From Stenotrophomonas maltophilia R551-3 (GTDB lineage: Bacteria > Pseudomonadota > Gammaproteobacteria > Xanthomonadales > Xanthomonadaceae): a stretch of 64,000 bases of DNA. Made by a program: the position numbers and the translations under genes. The stretch lies in the NCBI RefSeq assembly GCF_000020665.1, contig NC_011071.1, forward strand, positions 62,001 through 126,000, in the 5' to 3' direction. Below the pieces are notes generated by a model. It was not told where the DNA came from and ran no database searches. It saw only the letters and a list, made by a program, of their open reading frames with translations. This document shows, piece by piece, positions 41,356 through 51,030 of the stretch; positions within the stretch are counted from its first letter, which is position 1; every line of letters begins with the position of its first letter.

Positions 41356-42473
41356 GCGATCGCCCTGCGCCGCGCGCTGCTGGCCATCCAGCGTTCCAGT
41401 GCGAACAGCAGCACGATTGCCAGCAGAAGCCACGCCGTGGGCTCACGCACCGGCGATGCTGCGGCGGGCAGTGCAATCTGGCGCGGCGCCTGGTCCTGTG
41501 CATCGCCCACGCGTGGCGACGGCGGCGGCTGCAGGGCCAGCAGCAGGGAACGCGGCAGCTGTGGATCGCGCAGCGCGGTGTTGCTGGCGGCATCCCAATC
41601 ACCCGGTAGTGACAGCAGGCGGCCAAGGCCGACACGTTGCTGCCACAACAGCGGCACGCCTTCGGCGCTGCGCAGCAGGACCTGGGCTTCCGTGGCGGGC
41701 TTGGCGGCGATCAGCACACTGCCGCCATCTTGCAGCCACGCCTGCCAGTTCGCCGGCAGTGCGTCGTTGCGGCTCCATACGCCGATCTCGCCGCGTTCGG
41801 GCAGGGCATCCGCCACCAGAGGAGCGAGCGGCGCCTGCACGCCCCACGCGCGCTGCAGTGCATTCAACCAGTGCTGGGCAGCGGCCGAAGCATCGCTGTG
41901 CACGCGCAGGCGCGGCGACGTTGCGGCACGCGGTTGCGCAGTGACCGGCATCGGCTGCGTGTGCCATTGCACCTCACGCGACAGCTGCAGGCGGGCGCCA
42001 TCCAGGCCGGGCAGGGGATCGGGAACGTGCACGGTCAATGCGGTGCCAACGGGCAGCTGCGCGTCCAGTTCGCGCAGCAGGCTGGGCAGGGAGGCCGTGG
42101 ACGCAGGTGGCACTTGATCAATGGCCGGGAAGCCCGGCGCCAGCCAATGCCAGTTGCCCGCTTCGGCGGTGCCGCGCAGAGCGGTCGCGTCCAGCCCTGG
42201 AGCAACGACCGTCCACGCAGTGGGGGCTGGTGCAGGCCCGGTCAACGCAGGCCGTGCCAGCAGCAAAGCCAGCGCGGCAAGCAACAGCAGGCGCACCAGC
42301 AGCAATGGCCAGTCATCGAAGCGGATGCGCTGGCGTGGCCGGATCTGTGCGCGCAGCCAGCGCAGCGCAGCGAAATCCAGCGGTGTGTACGGATGGCGGC
42401 GGGCGAGGTGGATCAGCAGCGGCAGCAGCCATGCGGCGAGCGCGGCCAGACCCAATGGGAACAGCAGGGTCAT
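41352..42473 (-). CDS. BatA-domain membrane protein
   Basis: This 373-residue protein begins with the BatA N-terminal pattern F-P-L-G-L-A-A-L-A-A-W-L-L-P-L-L-I-H-L-A-R-R, then a second helix (L-L-L-V-R-L-L-L-L-A-A-L-A-L-L-L-A-R-P). The region between is periplasmic, and a last helix lies near residue 350. No VWA metal-site motif is visible. It overlaps both neighbours by four bases. In MoxR clusters such proteins form membrane partners of the ATPase. Confidence 0.85.
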   Translation of the reverse strand: MTLLFPLGLAALAAWLLPLLIHLARRHPYTPLDFAALRWLRAQIRPRQRIRFDDWPLLLVRLLLLAALALLLARPALTGPAPAPTAWTVVAPGLDATALRGTAEAGNWHWLAPGFPAIDQVPPASTASLPSLLRELDAQLPVGTALTVHVPDPLPGLDGARLQLSREVQWHTQPMPVTAQPRAATSPRLRVHSDASAAAQHWLNALQRAWGVQAPLAPLVADALPERGEIGVWSRNDALPANWQAWLQDGGSVLIAAKPATEAQVLLRSAEGVPLLWQQRVGLGRLLSLPGDWDAASNTALRDPQLPRSLLLALQPPPSPRVGDAQDQAPRQIALPAAASPVREPTAWLLLAIVLLFALERWMASSARRRAIA

Positions 42474-43366
42474 GCACCGCCCCCACGGCCAAACAGCGCC
42501 TGCAGTGGTTGGTCCAGGGGCTGGTCGAGCCAGCCGGTGGCGCTGGCGATGCCGCTGGCCTGCAGGCGCGACTGCAGCGCACTGCGTGCGTCGGCGAAGC
42601 GCTGCAGGTAGTCGGCGCGGATCGCCGCACCATCGCCCAGCAGTTCCTCGCCGGTTTCCGGATCGCGGAAGCGGTGGCCGGCATCGAACGGGAAGTCGCG
42701 TTCGTCGGCAGTCAGGATCTGCAGCAGGGCCACTTCACGGCGCGCGCTGGCCAGTTGTTCCAGCAGCACGATGCCGGCTTCATCAAAGCCATCGCCAATG
42801 GCCAGCAGCATGTCGCCGGGGCGTACGCGTTCCCACAGCGGGCGTAGTCGATCCGCCGATGGCCAGCCGCCGCGCGCCTGCAGCGCATGAAGTTGAAGGT
42901 GCACGCGGTCACGTTGGCGTGCGCCGCTCGCTGCGGGCACCAGCTGCAGTCCATCGCCATTGATCGCCAGCAGGCCGAAACGGTCGCCTTGCTGCAGGGC
43001 CAGTTCGACCAGGCAGGCGGCAACGCCGCGCATGTGGTCCAAGCGCGTGCGTTCCGGCGCCGCGCGGTCGGCCTGACCGGCCGAAGCGGTGGCATCGAGC
43101 AGCAGCCAGACCGTGATCGGGCTTTCGCGTTCGGATTCGCGCACGAAGAAGCGGTCCGAGCGCGCATACAGCTTCCAGTCGATCTGGCGCAGTTCGTCAC
43201 CCGGCTCGTAGGCCCGGTACTGGGCGAACTCCAGGCCGGCACCACGGCTGCGGCTGGCGTGCTGGCCAATGCCGCTCGCACCGCTGGCCAGGCGCGGCCG
43301 CAACCGCAGCAGGCGCAGGCGCGCGCGCAGTTCGGGTGGCAGGGTCAACGACGTACCAGCGTTCAC
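42470..43366 (-). CDS. DUF58 domain protein
   Basis: The 298-residue protein carries the DUF58 signature E-F-A-Q-Y-R-A-Y-E-P-G-D-E-L-R-Q-I-D-W-K-L-Y-A-R near residue 60. A VWA-like fold follows with L-L-L-D-A-T-A-S-A near 100 in place of the usual D-x-S-x-S. DUF58 proteins are regular partners of MoxR ATPases. Start: GTG 43366, seven bases after the MoxR stop; no ATG is available near the expected N-terminus, so the start is fairly firm. Confidence 0.9.
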   Translation of the reverse strand: MNAGTSLTLPPELRARLRLLRLRPRLASGASGIGQHASRSRGAGLEFAQYRAYEPGDELRQIDWKLYARSDRFFVRESERESPITVWLLLDATASAGQADRAAPERTRLDHMRGVAACLVELALQQGDRFGLLAINGDGLQLVPAASGARQRDRVHLQLHALQARGGWPSADRLRPLWERVRPGDMLLAIGDGFDEAGIVLLEQLASARREVALLQILTADERDFPFDAGHRFRDPETGEELLGDGAAIRADYLQRFADARSALQSRLQASGIASATGWLDQPLDQPLQALFGRGGGA

Positions 43367-43373
43367 GCGTGGC

Positions 43374-44357
<984 letters not shown>

Positions 44358-44373
44358 GGGCGTGCAGGTCCTA

Positions 44374-45081
44374 TCAATTGTTCAACGCGTACATCACGAT
44401 GTTGACGCCGAAGCGGGTGTTGTCTTCGGCCAGGAAGCGCTTGTTGCGCCAGTCGTAGTCCCACTCGCAGCCGTAGTCCTTGTTGCTGTAGAGCAGGCCC
44501 AGGCGGCCGTCGACCTCGATGCCTTTCAGGTAGTCGTGTACCAGGTCATCGCCCCAGCCATTGAGCTCGAAACTGGTGGCCGGTGGCCCGTCGGGGAAGC
44601 GGAAGAAGCTGCGGTACAGCGCGTGGCTGTTGGGCAGCTTCTGCAATGCTTTCGGTCCAAACAGGCGACCCATCTGCGCCTCGAACGAGGTGGCGAACAG
44701 GCCGTCGATATCATGGTTGCAGTCGTCGACGAAGACGAAGCCGCCGTTGCGCACATAGCGCACGAAGTTCTGCCGCTCGGCGGCATTGAACTCCACCAGT
44801 GTGTGCCCGGCGAGGTAGCAGAACGGCGCTTCCAGCATGCGCGGATCGGCCAGCGCCACCACGTGTTCCTGCGGATCCACGCGCAGCGAGGTGTAGTCGA
44901 TCAGCGAGGTGATCAGGTTGGACGGCATGCGCGCGTCCACGTCCCAGTCGCCGGAGTCGTACTGCAGGCGGGTGAACCAGAAGTCGTAGCGGGAACTGCG
45001 CGGGCCTGCCTGCGCGAAAGCCGGCAGCGCCGCCGCCGAAGCGGCAGCGGCCAACCAGCGCAGGCAGGCCCGGCGATCCAT
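44374..45081 (-). CDS. DUF4159 protein with a twin-arginine signal
   Basis: The protein has 235 residues. The N-terminus M-D-R-R-A-C-L-R-W-L-A-A-A-A with an Ala-rich core to A-F-A-Q-A is a Tat-type signal. The mature part has the DUF4159 pattern: F-W-F-T-R-L-Q-Y, G-G-F-V-F-V-D-D-C-N near residue 118, H-A-L-Y-R-S-F-F-R-F near 155 and a C-terminal L-L-Y-S-N-K-D-Y...W-D-Y. DUF4159 has a glutamine-amidotransferase-like fold and is often found beside MoxR clusters. Its ATG overlaps the preceding stop (TGATG). Confidence 0.88.
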   Translation of the reverse strand: MDRRACLRWLAAAASAAALPAFAQAGPRSSRYDFWFTRLQYDSGDWDVDARMPSNLITSLIDYTSLRVDPQEHVVALADPRMLEAPFCYLAGHTLVEFNAAERQNFVRYVRNGGFVFVDDCNHDIDGLFATSFEAQMGRLFGPKALQKLPNSHALYRSFFRFPDGPPATSFELNGWGDDLVHDYLKGIEVDGRLGLLYSNKDYGCEWDYDWRNKRFLAEDNTRFGVNIVMYALNN

Positions 45082-46415
45082 CAGACGGCGTCGGACAGCG
45101 AGGTGAAGGTGAAATCGCGCAGCTTCATCGGCGGGATCATCATCACGTAGTTGGATTCATCGCCGGCCACGCGCACCGGCTTGCCCAGCTCTTCGATGTT
45201 GTTGAGCATGATCACCGGCGACTCGTTGAAGCGGAAGTTCTTCACCGGGTGCTTGATCTGGCCGTTCTCGATGTAGAAGGTGCCGTCGCGGGTCAGGCCG
45301 GTCAGCAGCACGGTCTGCGGATCAACCATGCGGATGTACCAGGTACGGGTGACCAGGATGCCCTTCTGGGTGCCGCGCACCAGCTCGGCGGTGCTCTTGT
45401 CGCCACCGCTCATCAGCAGGTTGCCCGGCGAGGCCTTGGCGGTCTTGCCCTGCTTCTGGGCCCAGAAGCGCGAGTAGTCCAGGTTGGCGATCTTGCCGTT
45501 TTCGATGATGGCGATGCGCTCGCGTGGCATGCCCTCGTTGTCCCACGGCAGCACCGGTGCGTCCGGGTGCCACGGGTCGGCGAACATGGTCACGCGCGGA
45601 TCGTAGACCTGCTCGCCCAGTTTGTTGCCGCCGCCCTTCTTCGACAGGAAGCTGCGGCCTTCATCGGCCGAGCGTGCGCTGAAGAAGTTCATCATGAAGC
45701 TGATCAGGCCCGCGGCTGCGGCCGGTTCCAGGATCACCGTGTACTTGCCCGGCTCCAGCGCCTTGGCTTCGGCCGACTCGGTGGCCTTGCGCATGGCGAT
45801 GCGGATGTCCTGGTCGGCCTTGAAGTCCGCTGCGTCCTTCAGGTTGCGGCCGACCCAGCCCGAACCGCGGCCGTCTTCGGTACGCACGGTGCAGGTGTAG
45901 TCGAAGTTGGTGGTGCGCTGGTAGGCGAAGTTGCCGTTGCTGTTGGCGGTGGCCTGGAAGCCCTGGCCGTCTTCGAGGAAGCCGGCGGCGATCAGGCCGT
46001 GGCCACGGCACGGGGCGATCGAATCGGCGGCGACCTTGGCGCGGAAGGCCGGATCGATCGCTGCAGTGGATTCGCTGAAGGTCGGGCTGGCGCGATAGCT
46101 CTGCTTGCCGATGGCCGGCATGAACTCCGGGTTCTCCGGCGCCAGGCGCGCCAAGTCTTCGGCGCGGCGTACCACGCGTTCCAGCGCGGCATCGTCGAAC
46201 TCGTTGATCGAGGCGGTGCCGACGCGCTTGCCGAAGGCGACGGTCACCGCCAGTTCGGTGTTGTCGACGATGCCGCTGGTGGAGACATTGTTCAGCGCGA
46301 AACGGATGTTGCCGTTGATCGCACCGGCCAGTACGGCGGTGCACTCATCGGCCTTGGACAGGGCGATGACCTTGTCGAGGATGGCCTTGGCCTGGGCTTC
46401 GGTGAAGATACTCAT
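45081..46415 (-). CDS. TldE/PmbA-like metalloprotease homologue
   Basis: The 444-residue product belongs to the TldD/PmbA family. It has no signal peptide and no H-E-x-x-x-H motif, as expected for the non-catalytic TldE/PmbA-type partner. Family segments include V-D-N-T-E-L-A-V-T-V-A-F near residue 50, the C-terminal G-I-L-V-T-R-T-W-Y-I-R and G-T-F-Y-I-E-N-G-Q-I. In E. coli TldD and TldE form a heterodimer that trims peptides such as microcin B17 precursor. Here it follows two exported TldD-like genes, so it may ride with them. Confidence 0.92.
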   Translation of the reverse strand: MSIFTEAQAKAILDKVIALSKADECTAVLAGAINGNIRFALNNVSTSGIVDNTELAVTVAFGKRVGTASINEFDDAALERVVRRAEDLARLAPENPEFMPAIGKQSYRASPTFSESTAAIDPAFRAKVAADSIAPCRGHGLIAAGFLEDGQGFQATANSNGNFAYQRTTNFDYTCTVRTEDGRGSGWVGRNLKDAADFKADQDIRIAMRKATESAEAKALEPGKYTVILEPAAAAGLISFMMNFFSARSADEGRSFLSKKGGGNKLGEQVYDPRVTMFADPWHPDAPVLPWDNEGMPRERIAIIENGKIANLDYSRFWAQKQGKTAKASPGNLLMSGGDKSTAELVRGTQKGILVTRTWYIRMVDPQTVLLTGLTRDGTFYIENGQIKHPVKNFRFNESPVIMLNNIEELGKPVRVAGDESNYVMMIPPMKLRDFTFTSLSDAV

Positions 46416-46436
46416 GGTGTAAGGGCTCCTGACCGG

Positions 46437-48071
46437 TCAGCCGAGGCTGCGTGCGGTGTTGATGACATTGATGCCGTTGAAGCGCGCGGTCGACGAACCG
46501 TGCGAGACCGCCGAGACCTGGCCCGGCTGGCCCTTGCCGTCGAAGAACGAACCGCCCAGGCGGTAGTCGCGCTCGTCGGCCACGGCGGTGCAGGCATTCC
46601 AGAACTCCGGCGTGCGGATCTGGTAGGCCACGTCTTCCAGCATGCGGGTGATCTGGCCGTTCTTGATCTCGTAGAACAGCTGGCCACCGAACTGCGCGTT
46701 GTAGCGCTGCTGGTCGATCGAGAACGAGCCGTCACCGATGATGTAGATGCCGTTCTCCACGTCCTTGATCAGGTCGGGCACGCTCAGCGGCTTCTTGCCC
46801 GGCGCCATCGACACGTTGGCCATGCGCTGGAACTGCACGCTGGACCACGAGTCGGCATAGCAGCAGCCATCGGACTCGGTCTTGCCGAGGATGTGGGCCT
46901 GGTCGCGGATGGTCTGGTAGTCCACCAGCTTGCCGTTGCTGATCAGGTCCCAGCGCTTGCACTTCACGCCTTCGTCGTCGTACGCCACCGCACCGAGGCT
47001 GCCCTGCTGGGTCTTGTCGGCGAAGATGTTGACCAGCTCGCTGCCGTACTGGAAATGCTGTTCGCGCTTGTCCAGGGTGGCGAAGCTGGTGCCGGCGTAG
47101 TTGGCTTCGTAACCGAGCACGCGGTCCAGTTCCAGCGGGTGGCCGATCGATTCGTGGATGGTCAGCCAGGTGTGCGACGGGTCGAGCACCAGATCGTACT
47201 TGCCCGGCTTCACCGACGGTGCCTTCAGCTTCTCCTGCGCCTGCTTGGCGGCCGCGATGGCGTCTTCCTTCATGTCGTAGGAGGAGCTGTAGTTGACCAC
47301 GCCATTGGGGCTGACCACCTTGCCGGCGGCGGCACCGTCCAGGTACTCGTAGCCCAGGCCCATCGGCGAGGACAGGCCCGAACGGGTGCGGAACTTGCCG
47401 CTGGTCTTGTCGATGGCGGTGACCGTCATCGGCGCCCAGATGCGGTGTACGTCCTGGTCGATGTAGGAGCCATCGGTGGAGGCGAAGTATTTCTGTTCGT
47501 TGACCAGGAACAGCATCGAATTGACGAAGCTGGCACCAGCGCCCATCGCCGCAGCGTTGACGTCCAGCAGCAGGCCGACCTTGTCCTTGATCGGCACTTC
47601 CATCGCATTCTTGTGGATCGGCGTGCGCCAGCTCACCTCACCGACGCCCGGCGCCTTGGCCAGCTGTACCGGAGCAGTCTGCACGCCGGCATTGGCCTTG
47701 GCGATCGCCGCGGCCTGCTGCGCGGCCCTGGCCACGTCGGCGGTGCCCAGCGCATTGGTGGCGGCGAAGCCCCAGGCCCCGTTGACGATCACGCGGATGC
47801 CCACACCGGTGGACTCGGTGTTCACTACGTTCTGCACCTTGTCCTCGCGGGTGATCACGAACTGCCGCAGGTAGCGGCCGATGCGCACGTCGCAGTAGGT
47901 GGCGCCGGCGCTGCGCGCGGCCTGCAGGGCGGCGTCGGCCAGGCGCTTTTTCAGCGCGGGGTCGAGGCTCGACTGCAGTTGCTCGGCGGCGATCGCCTTG
48001 CCGAAGAACGACGGCACGATCAGGCCGCCAGCGGTAAGCCCGGTCAGGGCCAGGAAGTCACGTCTGTGCAA
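46437..48071 (-). CDS. Tat-exported TldD-like metalloprotease (second copy)
   Basis: This 544-residue protein has the Tat signal M-H-R-R-D-F-L-A-L-T-G-L ending near A-I-A-A-E (residue 29). The zinc motif H-E-S-I-G-H lies at residues 306-311, followed by P-L-E-L-D-R-V-L-G-Y-E. The C-terminal TldD region contains I-Y-I-I-G-D-G-S-F-S-I-D-Q-Q-R-Y and G-S-F-F-D-G-K-G-Q-P-G-Q-V-S-A-V-S-H-G. TldD proteins are normally cytoplasmic; export in folded form by Tat is the odd feature. It is a tandem duplicate of the gene at 48099-49730. Confidence 0.93.
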   Translation of the reverse strand: MHRRDFLALTGLTAGGLIVPSFFGKAIAAEQLQSSLDPALKKRLADAALQAARSAGATYCDVRIGRYLRQFVITREDKVQNVVNTESTGVGIRVIVNGAWGFAATNALGTADVARAAQQAAAIAKANAGVQTAPVQLAKAPGVGEVSWRTPIHKNAMEVPIKDKVGLLLDVNAAAMGAGASFVNSMLFLVNEQKYFASTDGSYIDQDVHRIWAPMTVTAIDKTSGKFRTRSGLSSPMGLGYEYLDGAAAGKVVSPNGVVNYSSSYDMKEDAIAAAKQAQEKLKAPSVKPGKYDLVLDPSHTWLTIHESIGHPLELDRVLGYEANYAGTSFATLDKREQHFQYGSELVNIFADKTQQGSLGAVAYDDEGVKCKRWDLISNGKLVDYQTIRDQAHILGKTESDGCCYADSWSSVQFQRMANVSMAPGKKPLSVPDLIKDVENGIYIIGDGSFSIDQQRYNAQFGGQLFYEIKNGQITRMLEDVAYQIRTPEFWNACTAVADERDYRLGGSFFDGKGQPGQVSAVSHGSSTARFNGINVINTARSLG

Positions 48072-48098
48072 GGCTGCTCTCCATGAAGGACGGGTGGC

Positions 48099-49730
48099 TC
48101 AAGCGCCGAGACTGCGCGCGGTGTTGATGATGTTGATGCCGTTGAAACGGGTGGTGGACGAACCGTGCGAGACCGCCGACACCTGGCCGGGCTGTCCCTT
48201 GCCGTCGAAGAACGAACCGCCGAGGCGGAAGTCGCGTTCATCGCAGATGGCGGTGCAGGCGTTCCAGAATTCCGGCGTGCGGATCTGGTAGGCCGCATCC
48301 TCGACCATGCCGGTGATCTTGCCGTTCCTGATCTGGTAGTACAGCTGGCCGCCGAACTGCGCGTTGTAGCGCTGCTGGTCAATGGAGTACGAGCCGCGGC
48401 CGTGGATGTAGATGCCGTTCTCCACGTCCTTGATCATGTCCTCCACGCTCAGCGGCGTCCTGCCCGGTGCCAGCGAGACATTGGCCATGCGCTGGAACTG
48501 CACGCTGGACCACGAGTCGGCATAGCTGCAGCCATGCGAGGCATCGCGGCCGAGGATGTGCGCCTCATCGCGCGTCGCCTGGTAGTCGACCAGGATGCCG
48601 TCGCGTACCAGGTCCCAGCGCTGGGTCTTCACCCCTTCATCGTCGTAGCCAACCGCGCCGAGGCTGCCCGGCTGGGTCTTGTCGGCGAAGAAGGTGACGA
48701 TGTCGCTGCCCCAGCGGAAACCGGCATCGCGCTTGTCCAGCGTAGCGAAGCTGGTGCCGGCGTAGTTGGCTTCGTAGCCGAGCACGCGGTCCAGTTCCAG
48801 CGGGTGGCCGACATTCTCGTGGATGGTGAGGAACAGGTTGGACGGGTCCAGCACCAGGTCGTACTTGCCGGGCTTCACCGAGGGCGCCTTCAGTTTCTCG
48901 CGCGCCTGGCGGGCAGCGGCGATGGCGTCTTCAACCGGGTCGTAGGAATCGCGGTAGGCGGTGATGCCGCCCGGCAGCTGTACCTTGCCGCGCGCGTCGC
49001 CATCGAGGAATTCGTAGCCCATGCCCATCGGCGAGGACAGCCCGGCGCGGGTGCGGAACTTGCCGCTGGCCTTGTCGATGGCGGTGGCGGTGAACGGCAG
49101 CCAGATGCGGTGGATGTCCTGGTCGATGAACGAGCCGTCGCTGGAAGCGAAGTACTTCTGCTCGTTGACCAGGAACAGGGTGGAATTGATGTAGTCGGCA
49201 CCCGCATTCAGTGCGGCCGCATTGAGCGCCAGCAGCAGCTCGACCTTGTCCTGGATCGGCACTTCCAACGCGTTGCGGCGGATGGGGGTCTGCCAACGCA
49301 CCTCGCCGACCGCCGGGGTGGGCGCCAGCTGCACCGGGCGGGACTGGATGCTGGCATTGGCGCGGGCGATGGCGGTGGCCTGTTCGACGGCGGTGCGCAC
49401 CGCCGCTTCGGTCTGCTGGTGGGTGGCGGCGAAACCCCAGGCACCGTTGACGATCACCCGCACGCCCACGCCGGACGATTCGCGGTTGGTCACGTTGCCG
49501 ACCTGGTGCTCGCGGGTGATCACCGACTGGTTGAGGTAGCGCCCGATACGCACGTCGCAGTAGCTGGCCTTGGCCGAACGCGCGGCGGCGAGGGCGACCT
49601 CGGCCAGGCGCCGGCGCTTGGCCGGGTCGACCGGGGCCAGCAACTGCTCGGCGGCGATCAGCCGCGAATGCGGCAGGGTCAGGCCCGCCAGGCCCAGAGC
49701 GGAAAATGCCAGGAACTCACGTCGTTGCAC
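48099..49730 (-). CDS. Tat-exported TldD-like metalloprotease (first copy)
   Basis: This 543-residue paralogue of the following gene has the Tat signal M-Q-R-R-E-F-L-A-F-S-A-L-G and the zinc motif H-E-N-V-G-H at residues 304-309. It keeps the same long conserved blocks (A-P-S-V-K-P-G-K-Y-D-L-V-L-D-P-S; Y-A-D-S-W-S-S-V-Q-F-Q-R-M-A-N-V-S). The two copies differ mainly in the N-terminal quarter and in short central patches, so this is an old tandem duplication with both copies intact. It is the first gene of a nine-gene operon running to 37364. Confidence 0.93.
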   Translation of the reverse strand: MQRREFLAFSALGLAGLTLPHSRLIAAEQLLAPVDPAKRRRLAEVALAAARSAKASYCDVRIGRYLNQSVITREHQVGNVTNRESSGVGVRVIVNGAWGFAATHQQTEAAVRTAVEQATAIARANASIQSRPVQLAPTPAVGEVRWQTPIRRNALEVPIQDKVELLLALNAAALNAGADYINSTLFLVNEQKYFASSDGSFIDQDIHRIWLPFTATAIDKASGKFRTRAGLSSPMGMGYEFLDGDARGKVQLPGGITAYRDSYDPVEDAIAAARQAREKLKAPSVKPGKYDLVLDPSNLFLTIHENVGHPLELDRVLGYEANYAGTSFATLDKRDAGFRWGSDIVTFFADKTQPGSLGAVGYDDEGVKTQRWDLVRDGILVDYQATRDEAHILGRDASHGCSYADSWSSVQFQRMANVSLAPGRTPLSVEDMIKDVENGIYIHGRGSYSIDQQRYNAQFGGQLYYQIRNGKITGMVEDAAYQIRTPEFWNACTAICDERDFRLGGSFFDGKGQPGQVSAVSHGSSTTRFNGINIINTARSLGA

Positions 49731-49851
49731 AGCGTCTCTCTCTCACTTCCGTGCGGCCGGCAAAGGACCGATCCGATCACGTCAACTCCTCGACTTTCGC
49801 CAGCGCAGCGCGTCCGGGCAAGTGACTGCAGTCATGGTTGGGGATGTTTCG

Positions 49852-49930
49852 GCAGGGCTTGCAGCCCTGCACCTGCTCAATGCAACGGCAACGGCCAGAG
49901 CCAGAGCCAGAGCCAGAGCGGCATTCCGTG
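49852..49930 (-). repeat. tail of repeat element E with hexamer tract
   Basis: GCAGGGC-TTGCA-GCCCTGC (49852-49870) is followed by a run of CCAGAG hexamers and related CAACGG units (49883-49919). On the minus strand this reads (GCTCTG)n then a GCAGGTGC-led hairpin. The same tail follows copies B and D. Confidence 0.65.
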
Positions 49931-50050
49931 GGATGGCGGGGCGGTGTCGGAGTGCGGGGACGCCGCAAGTACGTCCCTGTAGGCTTGGCAGCCGCATCCA
50001 TGCGGCTGACACCCCGCACTCCGACACCGCCCCACCTCTGACAGATCTCC
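49931..50050 (-). repeat. nested-hairpin repeat element, copy E
   Basis: Arms of 22 bases (49938-49959 and 50012-50033) are perfectly complementary. Between them is the inner hairpin AGCCGCAT-CC-ATGCGGCT (49990-50007) and the core, read on the minus strand as GCCAAGCCTACAGGGACG then TTGCGGCGT. The box (GATCTGTCAGAGG on the minus strand) lies at its high-coordinate end. It lies in the 685-bp space between divergent genes. Confidence 0.8.
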
Positions 50051-50060
50051 GGGGCTGTTG

Positions 50061-50084
50061 GTAGGTGTCGACCTTGGTCGACAC
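50061..50084. repeat. SMAG-type GTAG palindrome
   Basis: GTAG at 50061 leads into the hairpin GTGTCGACC-TT-GGTCGACAC (50065-50084). The identical unit occurs at 57483-57506, in both cases next to the box end of a large repeat element. Confidence 0.78.
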
Positions 50085-50109
50085 ATCTGTCAGATATCGA
50101 AATGAATCC

Positions 50110-50150
50110 GGGGTCAGATCCGTTTTCCGCAGGAAAACGGATCTGACCCC
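50110..50150. repeat. 41-bp perfect palindrome
   Basis: A 19-base arm beginning GGGGTCAGATCCGTTTTCC pairs perfectly with its partner around a 3-base loop (GCA). It lies between repeat elements E and B. It is longer and more exact than any SMAG unit and has no U-run on either side. Confidence 0.8.
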
Positions 50151-50172
50151 AAGATCCCTTCCAGCAGATCGC

Positions 50173-50293
50173 GGAAAACTGTCGAAGGCGGGATGGGTCC
50201 GGTTGCGGGGGTGTCCGCGGCATGGATGCCGCGGCCAAGCCCCCAAGGACGGGTTTACGGCGTCCCCCGCCACCGGACACACTCCGCCATCCC
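50173..50293 (+). repeat. nested-hairpin repeat element, copy B
   Basis: It has the box GGAAAACTGTCGAAGG (from 50173), a 25-base arm and the inner hairpin CCGCGGCAT-GG-ATGCCGCGG (50215-50234). The core CCAAGCCCCCAAGGACGG then TTTACGGCGT leads to the pairing arm ending CATCCC at 50293. The arms pair with a few mismatches. A Gln-codon-like GCTGTTGCT tract and the hairpin GCAGGGC-GCA-GCCCTGC (50347-50363) form its tail, like those of copies D and E. Confidence 0.8.
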
Positions 50294-50415
50294 GCAGGAG
50301 GCCAGCTTCTGCTGTTGCTCCGGCAGTTGCCGCGGCCTCTGCAGGTGCAGGGCGCAGCCCTGCTCATTACCCCCCTCGTGCACAATGAGGCCGACCCCGC
50401 CTGGACGCCGTCTCG

Positions 50416-51030
50416 ATGTCGAGCAAGCCGTATTCAGAAGCCTGCGAACGCAACCGCGAACCGATCGCCGCTGCGCTCGACCCGTGGATGGGAGATCGCC
50501 ACCGGGTGCTGGAGATCGGCAGTGGCACCGGCCAGCACGCGGCCTTCTTCGCCGAACGCTGGCCGTGGCTGCGCTGGCAGCCCAGCGATCATCCGGACCA
50601 TCTGCCCGGCATCGAGGCCCGGCGTGCGGAGGCCGCGCTGCTCAATCTGCTGCCGCCGGTGGCGCTGCAGGTGGAACTGCCCCCGGCGCCGGGCCTGTCG
50701 TTGCCCGAGGGCAGCACGTTCGATGCCGCATTCAGCGCCAACACGTTGCACATCATGAGCTGGGAGCACGTGCAGGCGCTGTTCGCCGCGCTGCCATCGG
50801 TGATGCGCCACGGCGCGCTGCTGGCGGTGTACGGCCCGTTCAACTACGGCGGTCGCTACACCAGCGACAGCAACGCGCAGTTCGATGCGTGGCAGAGGAC
50901 GCGCGATCCTCGTAGCGGCATCCGCGATAGCGAAGCGGTGCAGGCGCTGGCGGCCGACAATGGCTTCACCCGCCTGGGTGACGTGGCGATGCCGGCCAAC
51001 AACCGCCTGCTGCTGTGGCGGCTGGGCTGA
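50416..51030 (+). CDS. DUF938 SAM-dependent methyltransferase-like protein
   Basis: This 204-residue protein has a class I methyltransferase core. Motif I is V-L-E-I-G-S-G-T-G-Q-H-A near residue 33, motif II is Q-P-S-D-H-P near 57, and the DUF938 mark F-S-A-N-T-L-H-I-M-S-W is near 113. Y-G-P-F-N-Y-G-G near residue 136 is also typical of the family. The substrate is unknown. The only genes near it are the hipBA module, converging from the right, and the divergent TldD operon. Confidence 0.92.
   Translation: MSSKPYSEACERNREPIAAALDPWMGDRHRVLEIGSGTGQHAAFFAERWPWLRWQPSDHPDHLPGIEARRAEAALLNLLPPVALQVELPPAPGLSLPEGSTFDAAFSANTLHIMSWEHVQALFAALPSVMRHGALLAVYGPFNYGGRYTSDSNAQFDAWQRTRDPRSGIRDSEAVQALAADNGFTRLGDVAMPANNRLLLWRLG

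Noticed and set aside
45249..49982. Long plus-strand open frames opposite the PmbA and TldD genes
   Set aside because: Antisense shadows of three well-supported genes, with repetitive Val/Ala/Asp/His composition.
49852..50363. Insertion sequence or MITE with terminal inverted repeats
   Set aside because: No transposase and no target-site duplication could be seen. The inverted repeats are internal to each element and differ between copies, unlike transposon ends.
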